A DNA stretch of 49,591 bases from contig NZ_MUNE01000070.1 in NCBI RefSeq assembly GCF_002154605.1, positions 1-49,591 of the forward strand. The letters are read 5' to 3'. Within the stretch, counting starts at the first letter, position 1. Every line of letters begins with the position of its first letter. Below the pieces are notes generated by a model. The model was given only the letters and a program-made list of their open reading frames with translations. It did not search any database and was not told the DNA's origin. Shown piece by piece: positions 32,867 to 43,995 of this stretch. The stretch comes from Streptomyces milbemycinicus. Its GTDB lineage: Bacteria; Actinomycetota; Actinomycetes; Streptomycetales; Streptomycetaceae. The position numbers and the translations under genes were made by a program.

Positions 32867-33195
32867 GCTTCTCTCCCCTGGTGTGCGTGTTCGAGAGTCA
32901 AAGTCATAAGTCACGCTTAGCTTAGGGGAGTTGACCGTACGTATGGGTAGCTGACGGGGTGTGTCGCCGTGCGAAAAGACCTCTGCCCCGGGCCGGGCGG
33001 CCCGGGGCAGAGGTCTGTCGGTGATCGACGGTGCGGGCCTACTGGTCCGGCAGCCATCCCAGCTGCACCAGCGGCGTCCCCCGCTTGCGGGAGACGAAGA
33101 AGCCGCGGCCCGGGGGCATGGGGCGGGGGCGGACGCCGCCGAGGAGGTCGCCTTCGGTGGGGTCGCCGGAGAGCATGACGCCCTGGGCGCCGAGT
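32804..33195 (-). repeat. Direct repeat copy B (intact context)
   Basis: The intact counterpart of 23193-23617: the last 52 codons of eccC, its terminator, the spacer and the first 21 codons of the partner gene. Here all parts are functional, so this is the likely parent or the reconstituted junction. Confidence 0.85.
32977..33016 (-). terminator. Intrinsic terminator of eccC
   Basis: An 18-base perfect stem (32977-32994 with 32999-33016; AGACCTCTGCCCCGGGCC and its complement) with a 4-base loop. It lies 23 bases after the eccC stop and is followed on the minus strand by TTTTCGC. A degraded copy lies near 23382-23424. Confidence 0.88.
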
Positions 33196-36100
33196 TCCTT
33201 GATGCGCTGCATGAAGGACTCGAACATCGAGCGGGAGGCGCCGGCGGAGTTGCGGGCGATGATGAAGCGCATGCCGACGTCGCGTGCGAAGGGCAGGTTG
33301 TCGGTGAGGACGGCCATGGGGTTGCCGCTGCTGGTGGAGACGAGTTCGTAGTCGTCGATGATGATGAAGAACTGCGGTCCGCTCCACCAGCTGCGGTCGC
33401 GCAGCTGCTGGGGGGTGATGTCCGGCTTGGGGGCGCGGCGTTCCATGAGGCCGTTGAGGGCCGAGGTGTGGACCTGGAGGGCCGAGGCGATCGGGGCGTA
33501 CTCCAGGAGGTGGGAGTCGGGGATGACGTCGAGCAGGGAGCGGCGGTAGTCGCCGACCACGATCTTCGCCTCGTCCGGGCCGTACCGCTCGGTGATCTGC
33601 TTGGCGATGAGCCGCAGCAGGGCCGTTTTGCCGGATTCGCTCTCGCCGAAGATGAGGAAGAAGGGGTCGGATTCGAAGTCGACGAAGACCGGTTCGAGGT
33701 TGGTCTCGTCGATGCCGATCGCGATGCCCTGCTGGGGGTATTCGAAGCCCTTGGGCAGGTCCTCGGCGCGTAGGCGGCGGGGGAGGAGGCGTACGCGGGG
33801 GGCGTGCGGGCCGTTCCAGTTGGTGGTCACCGCGCGGACCAGCTCGCCGGAGGCGTCTGTGATGTCCTCGGGGTCGCTGCCCGAGTCGATACGCGGCTGG
33901 GCGCCCATGAAGTGCAGCTTCTCGGGGAGCTGGCCGCGGCCGGGGACGCCGACAGGGACGTTCGCGGCGACCTTGCGGTCGAATTCGGAGTCCATCGTGT
34001 CGCCGAGGCGCATCTCGAGGCGGTTGAGGAGCTGGTCCTTCAAGGCGGCGCGGACTTCCATGTTGCGGGAAGCGGTCACCACGATGTGGATGCCGTAGCC
34101 GAGGCCGCGGCCCGCGATATCGGCCACGACCCCTTCCAGCATGTCGTACTCCTGCCGGAAGTTGGCCCAGCCGTCGATGATGAGGAAGACGTCGCCCCAG
34201 CCCTGTTCCGCGTGCTCGCCGCGGGCCCGCTGGCGACGGTAGGTGCCGATCGAGTCGATGTTCTTGGCGCGGAAGTACTCCTCGCGCCGGGCCAGGATGC
34301 CGGCCACCTCGGCGATGGTGCGCCGTACCCGCTCCGGGTCCAGCCGGGAGGCGATGCCGCCCACATGCGGCAGGTCGGCCACGGAGCTCATGCCGCCGCC
34401 ACCGAAGTCCAGGCCGTAGAACTGCACCTCGGCCGGGGTGTGGGTGAGCGCGAAGGCCGAGATCAGGGTGCGCATCAGCGTGGACTTGCCGGACTGCGGG
34501 CCGCCGACGACCAGCATGTGGCCCGCGGCGCCGGAGAAGTCGCGGTAGAGCACGTCGCGTCGCTGCTCGAAGGGCTTGTCGATGAGGCCGAGCGGGACGA
34601 CGAGGTTGCCCAGGCGCGGGTATTCGGGCGCGGTCAGGCCGCGGCCCTCGACCGGGGACAGCGCCGGGAGCAGCTGGTCCAGCGAGGGGGCCTCGTCCAG
34701 CGGCGGGAGCCAGACCTGGTGGGCGGGGGCGCCCTGGCCCTCCAGGCGGCGGACGATGACGTCGAGGACCGTGTCGGCCAGCGCGTCGTCCTCTTGGCGG
34801 GACGGGGTGGTGAGGGCCGCCGGGTCCGGGGTGGTGTAGGTGACCGGGACCGGGGTGGCCGTGAAGATGACCGGCCGGCGCTCGATGGGCAGCGAGGTTC
34901 CGTCGAAGTCGGCGGGCGCCACCCCGGTGCGGTACACGCCCGAGACGTACGCGGCCTTGAAGCGCGTCATCTCGTCCGTGCCGAACTTCAGATAGCCGGA
35001 GCCGGGGACGGACGGCAGGTGGTACGCGTCGGGCACGCCCAGCGCCGTACGGGACTCGGCGGCGGAGAAGGTCCGCAGACCGATGCGGTACGAGAGGTAG
35101 GTCTCCAGGCCGCGCAGTCGGCCCTCTTCCAGCCGCTGTGAGGCCAGCAGCAGATGTACGCCCAGGGAGCGGCCGATACGGCCGATCTGGATGAACATGT
35201 CGATGAAGTCGGGCTTGGCCGTCAGCAGCTCGCTGAACTCGTCGATCACCAGGACGAGTGAGGCCACGGGCTCCAGCGGGGCGCCGGCCGCCCGCGCCTT
35301 CTCGTAGTCGTGGATGTTGGCGTAGTTGCCGGCCGAGCGCAGCAGCTCCTGGCGTCGCTGCAGCTCACCGGTGATCGAGTCGCGCATACGGTCGACGAGT
35401 GTCAGGTCGTCGGCGAGGTTGGTGATGACCGCCGCCACATGCGGCAGCTGCGACATGCCCGCGAAGGTCGCACCACCCTTGAAGTCCGCGAGAACGAAGT
35501 TCAGCGTCTCGGACGAGTGGGTGACCGCGAGTCCCAGCACCAGGGTGCGCAGCAGCTCGGACTTGCCGGAGCCGGTGGCGCCGACGCACAGGCCGTGCGG
35601 GCCCATACCGTCCTGCGCCGCCTCCTTGAGGTCCAGCATGACCGGCGAGCCGTCCTCGCCGACGCCGATCGGCACCCGCAGCCGCTCGGCCATCGACCGC
35701 GGCCGCCAGGTCCGGGAGACATCCACCGAGCCCGCGTCGCCGAGCCCCAGCAGATCGGTGAAGTCGAGGTTGGCCAGCAGCGGTTCGTCGTCGTCGCCCC
35801 CGCCCATGCGCAGCGGCGCCAGCTGCCGGGCGAGCGCGTCCGCGGCCTCGAGGGACAGCGAGTCCGGGGCCCCGTCGTACGCCGCGACCTGCGACAGCAG
35901 CTCCAGCTTGCCCGGCCGTACGATCACCGAGAGCCCGCCGCGCAGCTCGTCGAGGTCGCCCGCCACCACCTCGATGACGGTGACGCCCTGCAGGCCCTCC
36001 TGCGCCGCGAACGCCGACTCCGGCGGCACCATTCCGCCGTCCAGCACGACCACCACATGCGGCTGGTCGAGCAGCGGCTGGGCGTCCTTGCTGAACCGGG

Positions 36101-36995
36101 ACCGTCCCTCCAGACGCCCCTTGAGCAGCTCTTCGAGCTCCGCGAGGGAGTCGCTGAACAGCCGTCGCGAGCCCGCCCCGTCGATCGCGCCCGGCACCTG
36201 CAGATGGGGCAGCCACTTCGTCCAGTCCCAGTAGGCCGCCGAGCTGCGCGGTGCGACCACCGCGATGACGAGGTCCTCGGGCGAGTGGAAGGTGGCCAGC
36301 TCACCGACGAGCGCCCGCGCCGTGCCCCGTACCGAGTCCGGCTCGCCGGACACCGTCACGTGGTAGAAGGCGCGCAGCGACACCGCCATCGGCATGTATT
36401 CCAGCGACCCCTGGGTTGCCAGGAACTTCTGCATGGCGCCCGCCGTCAGCGGCTCCAGGTCGTCGACCGCGGCCGTGTCGGGGGCGACCAGCGGGGTGGA
36501 CAGCTGCTGCGAGCCGAGCCCGATCCGGATCTGTGCGAAGTCGTTGTCGCTCGCCCGGCGTTCCCACACCCGGCTGCCCTCGGCCACCACCGACCACAGC
36601 TGGTCGGGGGAGGGGTGCAGATAGAACTGGGCGTCGCGCTGTGACCGCGCGGTGCGCCGTACCGTACGGCGCGTCTGCGCGAGGTATTTGAGGTAGTCGC
36701 GGCGCATGTCCGCCAGCTGCCCCTGCGAGCCCTGCCGGTGCCTGATGAACATCGCCACGGTCATGCCGAGTGTGGAGAACATCATCATCACGCCCATGAT
36801 CTTCATCATCGGCGCGGCGCCGGGCATGAAGAAGTAGACCATCGACGAAGCCATGCCCAGTGTGGGCAGCAGCTGCATCAGGACGCCCTCTTGCTGGCCG
36901 CGCGGCAGCTCAGGGGGCGATTCGAGGCGGAGTTCCTCGCTCGGCACCTCGGGCGGGAGAGCCCGCGGTTGGCGCTTGACGACGACCTGGCTCAC
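33039..36995 (-). CDS. eccC: Type VII secretion ATPase EccC (single-chain FtsK/SpoIIIE family)
   Basis: 1318 residues from GTG 36995 (VSQVVVKRQPRALPPE, the usual EccC opening); TTG 37007 is possible. Two membrane helices lie at about 40-60 and 62-84. Three FtsK-like ATPase domains follow: Walker A GATGSGKS (472-479) with Walker B LVLVIDEF, GGPQSGKS (831-838) with LIIDGW, and GESESGKT (1117-1124) with IIIDDY. Only the first has the acidic DE pair, as is normal for EccC, where domains 2 and 3 regulate and bind substrate signals. It is one fused chain, not split as in mycobacterial ESX-1. It is divergent from eccD. It powers and selects export of Esx substrates. Confidence 0.96.
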   Translation of the reverse strand: MSQVVVKRQPRALPPEVPSEELRLESPPELPRGQQEGVLMQLLPTLGMASSMVYFFMPGAAPMMKIMGVMMMFSTLGMTVAMFIRHRQGSQGQLADMRRDYLKYLAQTRRTVRRTARSQRDAQFYLHPSPDQLWSVVAEGSRVWERRASDNDFAQIRIGLGSQQLSTPLVAPDTAAVDDLEPLTAGAMQKFLATQGSLEYMPMAVSLRAFYHVTVSGEPDSVRGTARALVGELATFHSPEDLVIAVVAPRSSAAYWDWTKWLPHLQVPGAIDGAGSRRLFSDSLAELEELLKGRLEGRSRFSKDAQPLLDQPHVVVVLDGGMVPPESAFAAQEGLQGVTVIEVVAGDLDELRGGLSVIVRPGKLELLSQVAAYDGAPDSLSLEAADALARQLAPLRMGGGDDDEPLLANLDFTDLLGLGDAGSVDVSRTWRPRSMAERLRVPIGVGEDGSPVMLDLKEAAQDGMGPHGLCVGATGSGKSELLRTLVLGLAVTHSSETLNFVLADFKGGATFAGMSQLPHVAAVITNLADDLTLVDRMRDSITGELQRRQELLRSAGNYANIHDYEKARAAGAPLEPVASLVLVIDEFSELLTAKPDFIDMFIQIGRIGRSLGVHLLLASQRLEEGRLRGLETYLSYRIGLRTFSAAESRTALGVPDAYHLPSVPGSGYLKFGTDEMTRFKAAYVSGVYRTGVAPADFDGTSLPIERRPVIFTATPVPVTYTTPDPAALTTPSRQEDDALADTVLDVIVRRLEGQGAPAHQVWLPPLDEAPSLDQLLPALSPVEGRGLTAPEYPRLGNLVVPLGLIDKPFEQRRDVLYRDFSGAAGHMLVVGGPQSGKSTLMRTLISAFALTHTPAEVQFYGLDFGGGGMSSVADLPHVGGIASRLDPERVRRTIAEVAGILARREEYFRAKNIDSIGTYRRQRARGEHAEQGWGDVFLIIDGWANFRQEYDMLEGVVADIAGRGLGYGIHIVVTASRNMEVRAALKDQLLNRLEMRLGDTMDSEFDRKVAANVPVGVPGRGQLPEKLHFMGAQPRIDSGSDPEDITDASGELVRAVTTNWNGPHAPRVRLLPRRLRAEDLPKGFEYPQQGIAIGIDETNLEPVFVDFESDPFFLIFGESESGKTALLRLIAKQITERYGPDEAKIVVGDYRRSLLDVIPDSHLLEYAPIASALQVHTSALNGLMERRAPKPDITPQQLRDRSWWSGPQFFIIIDDYELVSTSSGNPMAVLTDNLPFARDVGMRFIIARNSAGASRSMFESFMQRIKELGAQGVMLSGDPTEGDLLGGVRPRPMPPGRGFFVSRKRGTPLVQLGWLPDQ

Positions 36996-37169
36996 CGGAT
37001 CTCTCAACCCCTCAACGCAGATGAACAGTTCCTCTCCGGCACCCCCGTGGCGACGGACTCCCTCTGCGAGACGGCGATCCTACCGACGTATGAGCTGCCA
37101 GGCCCCGGTAGGGTGGCCGCCGCACGGGTGGTACCGGTGCCGCATCGCAGCGAACAGGGGGCCTTTAAG
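36996..37169. promoter_or_regulatory. Divergent eccC/eccD promoter region
   Basis: A 174-base gap between divergent starts. TAGGGT near 37110 could be a -10 box for eccD and AGGGGG precedes its GTG. No complete promoter could be paired with confidence. Confidence 0.35.
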
Positions 37170-38639
37170 GTGAGTACGTCCGCCACGACCGGCTTCTGCA
37201 GGGTGACCGTGGTCGCACCTGACAGTCGGATCGATGTGGCTCTTCCGGAGGACATCGCCGTCGCCGACGTCTACCCCGAGATCCTCCGCCTGACCGGCCA
37301 GACCCAGCCCGTGGGCGCCCCCACCGGCTACCACCTGGTGCGCCGCGACGGCACGGTCCTGGACGGCTCGCTGTCGCTGGGCGCCCAGCAGGTGCTCGAC
37401 GGCGAACTGCTGTCGCTGCGCCCCTTCGCGGAGTCGCTGCCGCCCGCCGTGTACGACGACGTCTCGGACGCGATCGCCTCCGCCGTCACCCGTGACCGCA
37501 CACTGTGGAGCGATCGGTTCCTGCGTGCCTTCGGGCTTTTCGGCGGCTCCCTATTGCTGGTCCTCATGGGATTCGTGCTTTGGTTCGCCGATCCCCTCAA
37601 ACACGATATGCACGGCCTGCCGGGCATCATCGCCGCCGCCGTCGCGGTGCTGCTCACGGCCCTTGCGGGGGTACGGGCGCGGGTCTATGAGGACCGCGCC
37701 TCCGCGATCGCGCTCGGTCTGGCCGCCCTGCCGCACGCCATGATCGCGGGCTCGGGGCTGCTCGCCCTGGACAAAGGCGAAGGCATCGGCCGGCTGCAGT
37801 TCCTGCTCGGATGCGTTGCCGTGCTTGTCGTCTCGGTCGCCCTGGTGGTCGCCATGCCGACCGGTGACGCGCCGTTCGTCGCCGCGGTCTTCGCCTCGAT
37901 CGTGGGCACCCTCGCCACCTTCTGCGCGATCCTCACCGAGGTCAGCCCCACCGAGACCGCCGCGGTGTGCGCCGCCGTCGCGATCGGCGCCATCGCGTTC
38001 CTGCCGGGCCTGTCGGCGCGCGTCGCCCGGCTGCCCATCGGATACGCCGCGCCGCGCTCGGCAGCCGAGGACGACGACCTCGACCCGGTGTCCGGGCCCG
38101 CCCCCGAGCCCGTGGACGCCGAACGGATCGCCGCCCAGGCCCGCCGCGGGCACGAGATGCTGCTCGGCCTGGTCGGCGGCTGCTCCGCCGTCGTCGTCGG
38201 CGCCTCGGCCGTGCTCGGCTTCTCCGACAACGTCTGGGGCCAGGTGCTGGCCCTCGTCTCCGGTCTCGCGATGCTGCTGCGCGCGCGCCTCTTCCGCTAC
38301 ACCGCGCAGGTCGCCTCCGTCCTCGCCGCGGGCCTGGTCGGCCTGGGGCTGCTCGTGCTCGGGCTGTCCCTGAACCCGCCGGCCGACGCCATGTTCAAGC
38401 TGCTGGTGCGGCATGACAGCGGGCCGCTGGACGTCCGTACGATCTGGCTTGCCGCCTCCGTCGTAGCGGGGGCCGCGCTGATCACCGGTATCGCGCTGAT
38501 CATTCCCAAGAAGGGGCTCTCCCCGTTCTGGGGCCGCTTCTCCGATCTGGCCGAGAGCGCCCTGCTGCTGTCCCTGGTGCCCCTCGCCCTGGCCGTGCTG
38601 GACGTCTACTCCTCCGCGCGCAGCCTGACCAGCGGGTAA
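37170..38639 (+). CDS. eccD: Type VII secretion membrane protein EccD
   Basis: 489 residues from GTG 37170 ([20 protein letters not shown]), preceded by AGGGGG; the open frame upstream overlaps eccC and is noncoding. Residues 8-90 form the ubiquitin-like YukD domain ([37 protein letters not shown]). About ten or eleven membrane helices follow, from about 125 to the end, with a charged cytoplasmic loop near 305-330. EccD forms the membrane pore-like dimer of the ESX complex. It is divergent from eccC and followed by rpsO, an arrangement I recall from Streptomyces ESX loci. Confidence 0.95.
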   Translation: MSTSATTGFCRVTVVAPDSRIDVALPEDIAVADVYPEILRLTGQTQPVGAPTGYHLVRRDGTVLDGSLSLGAQQVLDGELLSLRPFAESLPPAVYDDVSDAIASAVTRDRTLWSDRFLRAFGLFGGSLLLVLMGFVLWFADPLKHDMHGLPGIIAAAVAVLLTALAGVRARVYEDRASAIALGLAALPHAMIAGSGLLALDKGEGIGRLQFLLGCVAVLVVSVALVVAMPTGDAPFVAAVFASIVGTLATFCAILTEVSPTETAAVCAAVAIGAIAFLPGLSARVARLPIGYAAPRSAAEDDDLDPVSGPAPEPVDAERIAAQARRGHEMLLGLVGGCSAVVVGASAVLGFSDNVWGQVLALVSGLAMLLRARLFRYTAQVASVLAAGLVGLGLLVLGLSLNPPADAMFKLLVRHDSGPLDVRTIWLAASVVAGAALITGIALIIPKKGLSPFWGRFSDLAESALLLSLVPLALAVLDVYSSARSLTSG

Positions 38640-38681
38640 AGCAGGGGCGGGGCTGTAGGCGAGTCCGGCGGGTAAACGGAT

Positions 38682-38711
38682 GGCCGTCGACTGGTACGCT
38701 GTGTGACGGCC
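38682..38711 (+). terminator. Possible terminator of eccD
   Basis: GGCCGTC (38682-38688) pairs with GACGGCC (38705-38711) across a 16-base loop, followed by GTTTGTG. The long loop makes it weak. It also lies where the rpsO promoter would be expected. Confidence 0.3.
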
Positions 38712-38857
38712 GTTTGTGTACGCGCCCCCGGAGCTCTCGTATGAGCACTCTGGAGACAGCGCCCAGCGGACCCCGCCTCCCGAGTCACGGAAGCTCCCCT
38801 GAGACCAAGACCAGGGGCACTCGGTGGCTGAACAGAAGAACCCTGAAGGAGTACCGC

Positions 38858-39145
38858 GTGTCGCTCGACGCCGCTACGAAGAAGCAGATCATGGCCGACT
38901 TCGCCACCAAGGAGGGCGACACCGGTTCCCCCGAGGTCCAGGTCGCGCTGCTCTCGCGCCGCATCTCCGACCTGACCGAGCACCTCAAGACCCACAAGCA
39001 CGACCACCACTCCCGCCGTGGTCTGCTGCTCCTGGTCGGCCAGCGCCGCCGTCTGCTGCAGTACCTGGCGAAGAAGGACATCACGCGCTTCCGTGCGCTG
39101 GTCGAGCGCCTGGGCATCCGCCGCGGTGCGGCGGGCGCCAAGTAA
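38858..39145 (+). CDS. rpsO: 30S ribosomal protein S15
   Basis: 95 residues from GTG 38858 ([15 protein letters not shown]) with GAAGGAG upstream. The S15 signature is clear: [17 protein letters not shown], then [19 protein letters not shown] and RRRLLQYL. S15 binds 16S rRNA helices early in 30S assembly. rpsO-pnp is a conserved pair in bacteria. The upstream 218 bases (38640-38857) hold no gene. Confidence 0.97.
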   Translation: MSLDAATKKQIMADFATKEGDTGSPEVQVALLSRRISDLTEHLKTHKHDHHSRRGLLLLVGQRRRLLQYLAKKDITRFRALVERLGIRRGAAGAK

Positions 39146-39156
39146 GACGCCGTGGT

Positions 39157-39190
39157 AGGGAGCGGTTCCCGGAACAGGGGGCCGCTCCCT
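39157..39190 (+). terminator. rpsO-pnp intergenic hairpin
   Basis: AGGGAGCGG (39157-39165) pairs with CCGCTCCCT (39182-39190), 12 bases after the rpsO stop and followed by TTGCC. In Streptomyces, rpsO and pnp are partly co-transcribed, so this is probably a partial terminator. Confidence 0.65.
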
Positions 39191-39544
39191 TTGCCGTACG
39201 TGCCGCAGATCTGCTGCCGTACGAGGCGTAGCACCCGCGCGGGGCGCCGCGCCCCGGGACCTGCCGACGCCCGCGCACCGTCCTGTCGATATCCACAGCC
39301 GTCGTGAGGACGGGCGAAGCTTTGTAGTCTGGTCCCAACAACGTCATAACGAACGAGGAGGAGCGCCTCATTCCCCGCGGCACCGGCGCCACAGGAGCCG
39401 GTCCTCGGTAGTGGCTCCCGGAACTGGCAATTCCGGTGGCTTCGATCGAAGACCGGCCCGGCCGCCGGACCAAGGCCAGGGGCGCTGCTCCACCACCGTT
39501 CCTCCGTCACACGGACGAGGGACGCAGAAGAGGAGATTTTCCTG
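39191..39544 (+). promoter_or_regulatory. pnp leader region
   Basis: 354 bases without a gene. It contains TAGTCT near 39325 as a possible -10 box with a poor -35, and a small stem CCGGAA/TTCCGG near 39418-39436. The pnp leader of S. coelicolor is known to carry promoters and an RNase III-cleaved hairpin that controls PNPase level. This region is in the same place, but I cannot point to the exact cleaved stem. Confidence 0.45.
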
Positions 39545-41797
39545 GTGGAGAACGAGACCCACTACGCCGAGGCCGTCATCGACAATGGCGCCTTCGGCAC
39601 CCGCACCATCCGTTTCGAGACGGGCCGCCTGGCCCGTCAGGCCGCCGGCTCCGCCGTGGCCTACCTGGACGACGACACCATGGTGCTGTCGGCCACCACC
39701 GCATCCAAGAACCCCAAGGACCAGCTGGACTTCTTCCCGCTCACGGTCGACGTCGAGGAGCGGATGTACGCCGCCGGGCGCATCCCCGGCTCGTTCTTCC
39801 GTCGCGAGGGCCGCCCGTCCGAGGACGCGATCCTCACCTGCCGCCTGATCGACCGCCCGCTGCGCCCGTCCTTCAAGAAGGGCCTGCGCAACGAGATCCA
39901 GATCGTCGAGACGATCATGGCGCTCAACCCCGACCACCTCTACGACGTGGTCGCGATCAACGCCGCCTCCTGCTCCACGCAGCTGGCCGGCCTGCCCTTC
40001 TCCGGGCCGATCGGCGGCACCCGGGTCGCCCTGATCAGGGGCCAGTGGGTGGCCTTCCCGACCCACTCCGAGCTCGAGGACGCCGTCTTCGACATGGTCG
40101 TGGCCGGCCGCGTCCTGGAGGACGGCGACGTCGCGATCATGATGGTCGAGGCCGAGGCCACCGATAAGACCATCCAGCTGGTCAAGGACGGCGCCGAGGC
40201 GCCGACCGAGGAGGTCGTGGCAGCGGGCCTCGAGGCCGCGAAGCCCTTCATCAAGGTGCTCTGCAAGGCCCAGTCGGACCTCGCCGCCAAGGCCGCCAAG
40301 CCCACCGGCGAGTTCCCGATCTTCCTCGACTACCAGGACGACGTCCTGGAGGCGCTCACCGCCGCCGTCCGCGACGAGCTCGCCCAGGCGCTGACCATCG
40401 CGGGCAAGCAGGAGCGCGAGACCGAGCTGGACCGCGTCAAGGGCCTGGCCGCCGAGAAGCTGCTGCCGCAGTTCGAGGGGCGCGAGAAGGAGATCTCCGC
40501 CGCGTACCGGTCGCTGACCAAGACCCTGGTCCGCGAGCGCGTGATCAAGGAGAAGAAGCGCATCGACGGCCGCGGTGTCACGGACATCCGTACGCTGGCC
40601 GCCGAGGTCGAGGCGATCCCGCGGGTCCACGGCTCGGCGCTGTTCGAGCGCGGCGAGACCCAGATCCTGGGCGTCACCACGCTGAACATGCTCCGCATGG
40701 AGCAGCAGCTGGACACGCTGGCGCCCGAGACCCGCAAGCGCTACATGCACAACTACAACTTCCCGCCGTACTCCACCGGCGAGACCGGCCGCGTCGGCTC
40801 CCCGAAGCGCCGCGAGATCGGCCACGGCGCGCTGGCCGAGCGGGCGCTGCTCCCGGTGCTGCCGTCCCGCGAGGACTTCCCGTACGCCATCCGCCAGGTC
40901 TCCGAGGCGCTCAGCTCCAACGGCTCGACCTCCATGGGGTCGGTCTGCGCCTCGACCATGTCGCTGCTGAACGCCGGTGTGCCGCTGAGGGCCCCGGTCG
41001 CCGGTATCGCCATGGGCCTGATCTCCCAGGAGATCGACGGCGAGACCCACTACGTCACCCTCACCGACATCCTCGGTGCGGAGGACGCCTTCGGCGACAT
41101 GGACTTCAAGGTCGCCGGCACCAAGACGTTCGTGACCGCCCTCCAGCTGGACACCAAGCTGGACGGCATCCCGGCGTCCGTGCTGGCCGCGGCCCTCAAG
41201 CAGGCCCGCGACGCCCGGCTGCACATCCTCGACGTGATGAACGAGGCCATCGACGTCCCGGACGAGATGTCGCCGAACGCGCCGCGGATCATCACCGTCA
41301 AGATCCCGGTGGACAAGATCGGTGAGGTCATCGGCCCCAAGGGCAAGATGATCAACCAGATCCAGGAGGACACCGGCGCCGACATCACCATCGAGGACGA
41401 CGGCACCATCTACATCGGTGCCGCCGACGGCCCGGCCGCCGAGGCCGCCCGCGCCACCATCAACGGCATCGCCAACCCGACGATGCCCGAGGTCGGCGAG
41501 CGCTACCTGGGCACGGTCGTGAAGACCACCACCTTCGGTGCCTTCGTCTCCCTGCTCCCGGGCAAGGACGGCCTGCTGCACATCTCGCAGATCCGCAAGC
41601 TCGCCGGCGGCAAGCGCGTGGAGAACGTCGAGGACGTGCTGAAGGTCGGCGCCAAGGTCCAGGTCGAGATCGCCGAGATCGACCAGCGCGGCAAGCTCTC
41701 GCTGATCCCCGTCATCGAGGACGAAGAGGGCTCGGACGCGTCGAAGGACGAAGCGAAGGACGCCGCCGACAGCGGCTCCGCCGCGGACGCCAAGTGA
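39545..41797 (+). CDS. pnp: Polynucleotide phosphorylase (PNPase)
   Basis: 750 residues from GTG 39545, with GAGGAG 9 bases upstream. It has two RNase PH-like domains: the first with [29 protein letters not shown], the second with [27 protein letters not shown] domain follows ([19 protein letters not shown], near 600) and an S1 domain ([19 protein letters not shown], near 660). The tail is acidic/Ala-rich. It degrades RNA 3' to 5' with phosphate, and in Streptomyces also adds 3' tails. Its stop overlaps the next start by 4 bases. Confidence 0.98.
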   Translation: MENETHYAEAVIDNGAFGTRTIRFETGRLARQAAGSAVAYLDDDTMVLSATTASKNPKDQLDFFPLTVDVEERMYAAGRIPGSFFRREGRPSEDAILTCRLIDRPLRPSFKKGLRNEIQIVETIMALNPDHLYDVVAINAASCSTQLAGLPFSGPIGGTRVALIRGQWVAFPTHSELEDAVFDMVVAGRVLEDGDVAIMMVEAEATDKTIQLVKDGAEAPTEEVVAAGLEAAKPFIKVLCKAQSDLAAKAAKPTGEFPIFLDYQDDVLEALTAAVRDELAQALTIAGKQERETELDRVKGLAAEKLLPQFEGREKEISAAYRSLTKTLVRERVIKEKKRIDGRGVTDIRTLAAEVEAIPRVHGSALFERGETQILGVTTLNMLRMEQQLDTLAPETRKRYMHNYNFPPYSTGETGRVGSPKRREIGHGALAERALLPVLPSREDFPYAIRQVSEALSSNGSTSMGSVCASTMSLLNAGVPLRAPVAGIAMGLISQEIDGETHYVTLTDILGAEDAFGDMDFKVAGTKTFVTALQLDTKLDGIPASVLAAALKQARDARLHILDVMNEAIDVPDEMSPNAPRIITVKIPVDKIGEVIGPKGKMINQIQEDTGADITIEDDGTIYIGAADGPAAEAARATINGIANPTMPEVGERYLGTVVKTTTFGAFVSLLPGKDGLLHISQIRKLAGGKRVENVEDVLKVGAKVQVEIAEIDQRGKLSLIPVIEDEEGSDASKDEAKDAADSGSAADAK

Positions 41798-43173
41798 CGT
41801 CCCGCGCCCACGCGGCGACGGCCCGCCCCTCCTCGGAGGGGCGGGCCGTCGCCCGTACCCAAACGCTTCTCAAGGGTGAGAACGGCATCGGGACGGTCCG
41901 CAGGACCACCCTGCCCGGGGGTCTGCGCATCGTCACCGAGACCCTGCCGTCCGTGCGCTCGGCCACCTTCGGGATCTGGGCGCACGTCGGCTCCCGGGAC
42001 GAGACCCCCGTGCTGAACGGCGCCACCCACTACCTGGAGCATCTGCTCTTCAAGGGCACCCAGCGGCGCAGCGCGCTCGACATCTCCTCCGCCATCGACG
42101 CGGTCGGCGGCGAGATGAACGCCTTCACGGCGAAGGAGTACACCTGCTATTACGCGCGGGTGCTCGACACCGATCTGCCGCTGGCCATCGACGTCGTCTG
42201 CGACATGCTGACCGGCTCGCTGATCGACGCCGCGGACGTGGAGGCCGAGCGCGGCGTCGTCCTCGAAGAGATCGCGATGACCGAGGACGACCCGGGCGAC
42301 TGTGTGCACGACCTGTTCGCGCACACCATGCTCGGTGACACCCCCCTGGGCCGCCCCGTCCTCGGCACCGTCGACACGGTCAACGGCCTCGGCCGCGACC
42401 AGATCGCCCGCTTCTACAAGAAGCACTACGACCCCACCCATCTGGTGGTCGCCGCCGCGGGCAATGTGGACCACGCCGCGGTCGTCCGGCAGGTGCGCAA
42501 GGCGTTCGACAAGGCGGGCGCCCTGTCCCGTACGGACGCGGTCCCCGTCGCCCCGCGCGACGGCACCCGCACCATCCGGGCGGCCGGGCGCGTCGAGGTG
42601 CAGGGCCGCAAGACCGAGCAGGCGCATGTCGTCCTCGGTATGCCGGGCATCGCGCGCACCGACGACCGGCGCTGGGCGCTCGGCGTGCTCAACACGGCGC
42701 TCGGCGGCGGTATGAGCTCCCGGCTGTTCCAGGAGGTGCGGGAGAAGCGCGGGCTCGCCTACAGCGTCTACTCGTACACCTCGGGCTTCGCCGACTGCGG
42801 CCTGTTCGGCGTCTACGCGGGCTGCCGCCCGAGCCAGGCGGCGGACGTCCTCAAGATCTGCCGTGACGAGCTCGACCATGTCGCGCAGCACGGGCTGACC
42901 GACGAGGAGCTGCGGCGTGCGGTGGGCCAGCTGCGGGGCTCCACGGTGCTGGGCCTGGAGGACACTGGCGCGCTGATGAACCGCATCGGCAAGAGCGAGC
43001 TGTGCTGGGGCGACCAGATGTCGGTGGACGACATGCTCGCGCGGATGGCGGCCGTCACTCCGGACGAGGTGCGCGAGGTGGCCCACGATGTACTGGGACA
43101 GCGTCCTTCGCTGTCCGTCATCGGCCCGCTGAAGGACAAGCAGGCGTCGCGCCTGCACGAGGCCGTCGCCTAG
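41794..43173 (+). CDS. M16-family zinc metalloprotease
   Basis: 459 residues from GTG 41794, which overlaps the pnp stop (GTGA). No other in-frame start exists before conserved sequence. It has the inverted zinc motif HxxEH at H79-H83 ([13 protein letters not shown]) and a downstream glutamate in [13 protein letters not shown] (about E159). The second half ([19 protein letters not shown]) is the inactive M16 lobe. It is related to mitochondrial processing peptidase, and an M16 gene after pnp is common in Actinobacteria. Bases 41815-41852, inside its first 20 codons, form an 18-base perfect inverted repeat. Confidence 0.92.
   Translation: MTSRAHAATARPSSEGRAVARTQTLLKGENGIGTVRRTTLPGGLRIVTETLPSVRSATFGIWAHVGSRDETPVLNGATHYLEHLLFKGTQRRSALDISSAIDAVGGEMNAFTAKEYTCYYARVLDTDLPLAIDVVCDMLTGSLIDAADVEAERGVVLEEIAMTEDDPGDCVHDLFAHTMLGDTPLGRPVLGTVDTVNGLGRDQIARFYKKHYDPTHLVVAAAGNVDHAAVVRQVRKAFDKAGALSRTDAVPVAPRDGTRTIRAAGRVEVQGRKTEQAHVVLGMPGIARTDDRRWALGVLNTALGGGMSSRLFQEVREKRGLAYSVYSYTSGFADCGLFGVYAGCRPSQAADVLKICRDELDHVAQHGLTDEELRRAVGQLRGSTVLGLEDTGALMNRIGKSELCWGDQMSVDDMLARMAAVTPDEVREVAHDVLGQRPSLSVIGPLKDKQASRLHEAVA
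41815..41852 (+). terminator. Perfect hairpin within the start of the M16 gene, 18 bases past pnp
   Basis: GCGACGGCCCGCCCCTCC (41815-41832) and its exact complement (41835-41852) are separated by 2 bases, forming a very stable stem with an effective CTCG-type loop. It lies just after the pnp stop but is translated as codons 8-20 of the M16 gene. It may stabilise the pnp 3' end or attenuate transcription into the protease gene. Confidence 0.6.
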
Positions 43174-43986
<813 letters not shown>

Positions 43987-43995
43987 GGCACAGCG

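Noticed and set aside
35310..36644. 444-residue plus-strand ORF opposite eccC
   Set aside because: Antisense frame rich in Arg/His/Gln. eccC is clearly the coding strand by its Walker motifs.
39368..41581. 737-residue minus-strand ORF opposite pnp
   Set aside because: Antisense to a universally conserved gene, with low-complexity Leu/Gly/Asp/Val composition.
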